Assembly (NCBI GenBank): GCA_913046805.1
Contig: CAJWTA010000006.1
Span: forward strand, 1-26,582
DNA: 26,582 bases
Direction: 5' to 3'
Source: an uncultured Fidelibacterota bacterium
GTDB lineage: Bacteria > Marinisomatota > Marinisomatia > Marinisomatales > TCS55
The notes under the pieces are model-generated. The model ran no database searches, was not told the origin of the DNA, and saw nothing but the letters and a program-made list of their open reading frames with translations. Positions 23,229-26,582 of this stretch are shown here, one piece after another. Position 1 is the stretch's first letter; every line of letters starts with the position of its first letter. The translations under genes and the position numbers were made by a program.

Positions 23229-25735
23229 TTTTTCTTTTTACGTTTTGCTTTCTTTTTTCGTGGGGGCGCCGCTCTTTTCTTATCAATTAACTTTACTCCA
23301 TCCTCGAGCGTAATTGTTTCAATTTCTAGGTCGCTAGGCATGGAGGCGTTAACTTTTCCATCAGTGATATATGGACCATATCTACCATCTTTTAAAATAA
23401 GTGATTCACCAGTTTTAGGGTGATCTCCTAGCGTTTTTAGCTCCTGCGGACCGCTTGATCGCTTAGCTATTAATTCTAAAGCAGTTTCCAATTTAATGGT
23501 AAGAGGTGAGTGATCAGGGGGAATTCTTCCGTTTTTACCTTTGCCAGCTGTAACGTAAGGGCCGAAACGCCCGTAGTCCGCTTTCACTTCAAGGTTTGTT
23601 TCTGGATGAATACCTAGTACTCTCGGGAGAGCCAGTAATTTTAAAGCCATTTCTAAATTTACATCAGAAATTTCTGTTCCTTTTGGGATTGCTTTTCGTT
23701 TTCCCGATTCACCAAGCTGAACGTAGGGGCCATATGGACCAGTTTTAAGCAGTACAATTTCACCTGTTTCCGTATCGGTCCCAATTTCTTTATCTTCATT
23801 AATTTCTTGGTTAAGAATCTCTAAGGCTTTTTCAATATTTAAATCACCTAAATAGATTTCAGCTGGTACCGACTTTCTGTTTTCACCTTGCCTTAAAAAA
23901 GGTCCGTATTGACCGACACGAACTTCAATAGGTTCTTCTTTATTATCCAATTGAACAGAGCAAGCTTTTCCGATATCAACTTTTTCATCGAGCATCTTAA
24001 CTAAACCGTTTTGATTGTCAGAGCCGAAGTAGAATTCTTTCATGAATGGAAGAGATTCTAATTCTCCTCTAGAAATAGCATCTAAGCCATTTTCCATTTC
24101 AGCGGTAAACCTGCTATCCACTAGTGAAGTAAAATGATTTTCTAAAAGTTGAGTGACTGCAAGTCCTAAGAAAGTTGGAGTAAGTTTAGATTGTTTTTTA
24201 TGGACATAGGCTCTTTTTACAATCGTTTCAATTATCATCGCATAGGTTGAGGGTCTTCCAATGCCTTTTAATTCAAGCTCCTTAACAAGAGATGCTTCTG
24301 TAAATCGTGCAGGAGGCTTTGTATTATGTTTTTCCGGTTTTAAATCTTTACAATTTAGAGATTGATTTATCTCAAGATCAGGCAATAGAGTTTCTTTATT
24401 TTCTTTCAAATCGTTTTGTTCATCATTGCCTTCAACATACGCCGCCATATAACCGGGGAAGAGTATAATTTTACCGTTCGCCCTAAAGTCCGAATTTTGA
24501 TTTTTAATCGTTACTGAGACTTGTTTGACTTGAGCTGATTTCATTTGTGATGCAAGTGTACGTTTTTTAATTAGATCGTATAGTTTTGCGGCATCTTCAT
24601 CAAGTTCACTTTTTACATTATTTACATTTGCAAATTTCAGGCCTGCAGGTCGAATCGCTTCATGCGCTTCCTGCGCATTAACAACTTTTGATGCATATAC
24701 TCTGGGTTTATCGGGTAAATATTCTTTTCCAAATGAATTGACTATCTCTGCTTTTGCGCCATTTAAACCTTCAGCAGACAAATTGGTTGAATCTGTTCGC
24801 ATATAGGTAATAAACCCAGATCGATAAAGATTTTGAGCATTGTTCATAGTTCTTCGCGCTGAGAACCTAAGTTTTCGCGCTGCTTCTTGCTGAAGGGTGG
24901 ATGTGGTAAATGGAGGCTTTGGATTAGATTTTTTTATTTTTTCTTCAATGTCAGATATGCTCCATTCACCTGCATTTAAATCTTTTACTAGCTTATTGGC
25001 CTCAACTTCAGAGAGAAGATATACGTTATTATTCTTTAGTTTTCCCGTATCAGGGTCGAAATCTTTTCCGGTTGCAATTCTTTTGCCATCGATTCTAATT
25101 AGAGTTGCCTCAAAGTTTTTATCTTCAGTTGAAAATTTAGCTTTTAAGTCAAAATAAACAGCCGAATTAAAAGATTGCCTGAGTCTTTCTCGCTCAATAA
25201 TTATCTTTAATGCAGATGATTGAACTCTGCCAGCAGATAGTCTCCCTTGGACAAACTTCATATTTTTTTGTAATGTACTCCACAGCACTGGAGAGATTTT
25301 ATAGCCGAATAATCTATCAACGATTCTTCTTGTTGTAGCAGCTTTGACTAAGTCTTCATCAATTTCTTTACGATCGTTTAAGCCAGCCTCAACCCCTTCT
25401 TTTGTTATTTCTGTAAAAATAACCCGTGATATTTTGGATTTATCCATTTCGCTTGCGATGTGTGCAGCGATTGCTTCACCTTCTCTGTCTGAGTCTGTAG
25501 CAATTATGATTTCAGGAGCGGTTTTTGATATTTTTTTGAGTTCATTTACCAGCTTTTTTTTGTCTTCAATGACTTCTTCTTCAATTGCAAAGTCATTTTC
25601 AATATCTACAGATAGTCTTTTTTCTGGCAGCTCCTTTATGTGTCCAATGGTCGATTTTACCTCAAAGGCCCCTTTGAGGTACTTTGATATCGTATTTGCT
25701 TTTGATGGTGACTCAACTATTAATAATGGTTTCAC
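23225..25735 (-). CDS. topA: DNA topoisomerase I
   Basis: Type IA topoisomerase relaxing negative supercoils. The TOPRIM domain has VESPSKAN (Glu8) and the acidic triad D81/D83/E85 in ATDSDREGEA. The catalytic tyrosine is Tyr311 in FITYMRTDSTNLS, and QGRLSAGRVQSSAL (163-176) is another core motif. The 836-aa length is typical. The C-terminus lacks four-cysteine zinc fingers. It instead has about four repeats with GxYGPxx cores (VGQYGPFL, GPYGPYV, GRFGPYV, GRYGPYI), followed by a Lys/Arg tail (KKRAAPPRKKKAKRKKKK) that should aid DNA binding. The start codon is GTG, with 62 nt from hisS. Confidence 0.97.
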   Translation of the reverse strand: MKPLLIVESPSKANTISKYLKGAFEVKSTIGHIKELPEKRLSVDIENDFAIEEEVIEDKKKLVNELKKISKTAPEIIIATDSDREGEAIAAHIASEMDKSKISRVIFTEITKEGVEAGLNDRKEIDEDLVKAATTRRIVDRLFGYKISPVLWSTLQKNMKFVQGRLSAGRVQSSALKIIIERERLRQSFNSAVYFDLKAKFSTEDKNFEATLIRIDGKRIATGKDFDPDTGKLKNNNVYLLSEVEANKLVKDLNAGEWSISDIEEKIKKSNPKPPFTTSTLQQEAARKLRFSARRTMNNAQNLYRSGFITYMRTDSTNLSAEGLNGAKAEIVNSFGKEYLPDKPRVYASKVVNAQEAHEAIRPAGLKFANVNNVKSELDEDAAKLYDLIKKRTLASQMKSAQVKQVSVTIKNQNSDFRANGKIILFPGYMAAYVEGNDEQNDLKENKETLLPDLEINQSLNCKDLKPEKHNTKPPARFTEASLVKELELKGIGRPSTYAMIIETIVKRAYVHKKQSKLTPTFLGLAVTQLLENHFTSLVDSRFTAEMENGLDAISRGELESLPFMKEFYFGSDNQNGLVKMLDEKVDIGKACSVQLDNKEEPIEVRVGQYGPFLRQGENRKSVPAEIYLGDLNIEKALEILNQEINEDKEIGTDTETGEIVLLKTGPYGPYVQLGESGKRKAIPKGTEISDVNLEMALKLLALPRVLGIHPETNLEVKADYGRFGPYVTAGKGKNGRIPPDHSPLTIKLETALELIAKRSSGPQELKTLGDHPKTGESLILKDGRYGPYITDGKVNASMPSDLEIETITLEDGVKLIDKKRAAPPRKKKAKRKKKK

Positions 25736-25797
25736 AGCTTTTATATTTCTCGTTTATTCAAAATTTTTTTACGGCGAATTTAAACCAAATATCTTAA

Positions 25798-26582
25798 CTA
25801 AAATGATAAAGAAGTCATATGATTGACTACAGATCCAATTGCAATTTTTTCTTGCTTACTGTTTTCCAAATTTTTCACTTCAACGAGATTATTTTCAAAT
25901 TCCTTGTCTCCAATAATAATAGCATACCTAGCACCAATCTTATTTGCTTCTCTTAATTGTGATTTGACAGATCTTCTAAGCATATCGCATTCTGTTGGCA
26001 GATTCTTTTGTCTTAATTCATCTGTCAGTTTGATAACCGCATCTCGAACTTTTGGTCCAATTCCCACAACATAAATATAAATGTGTGTATTGTCAGGATA
26101 GTCTTTTAAGGCCATCATAATTCTCTCAATTCCAGCAGCAAATCCAATACCTGGCGTTGGTTTTCCTCCAATCATTTCAACTAGTTTATCATACCTTCCA
26201 CCACCACAAACTGCATTTTGCGCACCAAGAGATGGCGATATAATCTCAAATGTTGTTCTTGAATAGTAGTCTAATCCTCTAACAAGATTTGGATCGATTG
26301 AATAATTGATTTTTAAAGTATCTAAAAGATTACAAAGCTCATTAAAATGCTCTTTATCTTCATTCGTCCAAAAATTAGATATTGCCGGAGCATTTTTAAT
26401 AATTTCAAGTTCAGAGGGAGATTTGGTATCAAGAATTCGCAAAGGATTGTTTTCAAATCTTTTTTGACTACTGGCACTTAAATCACTCAAGTGAGGCTTC
26501 AAAAACTCTTTTAATTCGTTTTTATAGTCTTCCCTACAACTCTCGGAACCAATAGAATTTAAAGTAAGTACAAGATCTTGAA
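25798..26582 (-). CDS. hisS: Histidyl-tRNA synthetase, C-terminal 260 aa (5' end beyond window)
   Basis: Class II synthetase charging tRNA-His. The visible frame runs past 26502 to the window edge (the codon at 26502 is TTG, an internal leucine), reading QDLVLTLNSIGSESCREDY, typical HisRS sequence. Further on come the His-A motif LVRGLDYYSRTTFEI, GGGRYDKL, motif 3 TPGIGFAAGIERI, and the C-terminal anticodon domain ending near VVNHMTSLSF. The family is about 420 aa, so about 160 N-terminal residues, including motif 1, are outside. It may head a run through topA, ccmH and glyS. The 62-nt gap 25736-25797 shows no strong terminator. Confidence 0.97.
   Translation of the reverse strand, partial: QDLVLTLNSIGSESCREDYKNELKEFLKPHLSDLSASSQKRFENNPLRILDTKSPSELEIIKNAPAISNFWTNEDKEHFNELCNLLDTLKINYSIDPNLVRGLDYYSRTTFEIISPSLGAQNAVCGGGRYDKLVEMIGGKPTPGIGFAAGIERIMMALKDYPDNTHIYIYVVGIGPKVRDAVIKLTDELRQKNLPTECDMLRRSVKSQLREANKIGARYAIIIGDKEFENNLVEVKNLENSKQEKIAIGSVVNHMTSLSF

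Noticed and set aside
25344..25826. Plus-strand 160-codon frame
   Set aside because: It is antisense to topA and the 3' end of hisS, with low-complexity Ser/Phe composition and no family resemblance.

Overview
The window is a compact, AT-rich bacterial chromosome segment with almost no non-coding space. It carries 27 protein genes (one cut by the right edge), a tRNA-Lys cut by the left edge, and a one-piece tmRNA. The gene set is mostly translation, tRNA modification and envelope housekeeping. Low GC, the alpha2-type glycyl-tRNA synthetase, a topoisomerase I with C-terminal repeats plus a lysine tail, a Tat-tagged class V aminotransferase and an RsfS/LytR_C/ArgS cluster fit the FCB group. My best guess is a marine Marinimicrobia (SAR406)-like bacterium, but that is inference; no phylogenetic marker was compared.

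Layout, left to right. (1) Positions 1-3553, minus strand: a Tat-signal class V aminotransferase, then queC-queE-queD-queF (preQ0/preQ1 synthesis for queuosine), then tRNA-Lys(TTT). (2) 3659-4155, plus strand: a possible small structured RNA with its own promoter-like boxes and terminator, then the tmRNA (ssrA). (3) 4159-10848, minus strand: a tight run of a metallophosphoesterase, iscS-like cysteine desulfurase, mnmA, a small exported unknown, a LytR_C membrane protein, rsfS, argS and marC. (4) 10960-12984, plus strand: a PfkB-family sugar kinase and a TPR lipoprotein-like protein. (5) 12995-14861, minus strand: a MoxR ATPase and a DUF58 protein. (6) 14966-16791, plus strand: rlmN and purine nucleoside phosphorylase. 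(7) 16788-26582, minus strand: hisS, topA, a CcmH-like protein, glyS, a Bax-inhibitor-1 family protein, a PepSY-TM protein and two gamma-glutamyltransferases, nearly all overlapping or 1 nt apart.

Functionally, many products act on tRNA or the ribosome: QueC/E/D/F, MnmA with its sulfur donor, RlmN, ArgS, GlyS, HisS, RsfS and tmRNA. The tRNA-Lys(UUU) at the left edge belongs to a tRNA class that MnmA thiolates. Genes are linked by ATGA-type overlaps and stop-adjacent TTG/GTG starts, suggesting extensive translational coupling.

I see no prophage, insertion sequence, CRISPR array or defence system, and no gap over 300 bases lacks a gene. The points most worth following are the structured element before tmRNA, the tandem but structurally different GGTs, the CcmH-like protein with a single cysteine, and the small exported protein beside mnmA.
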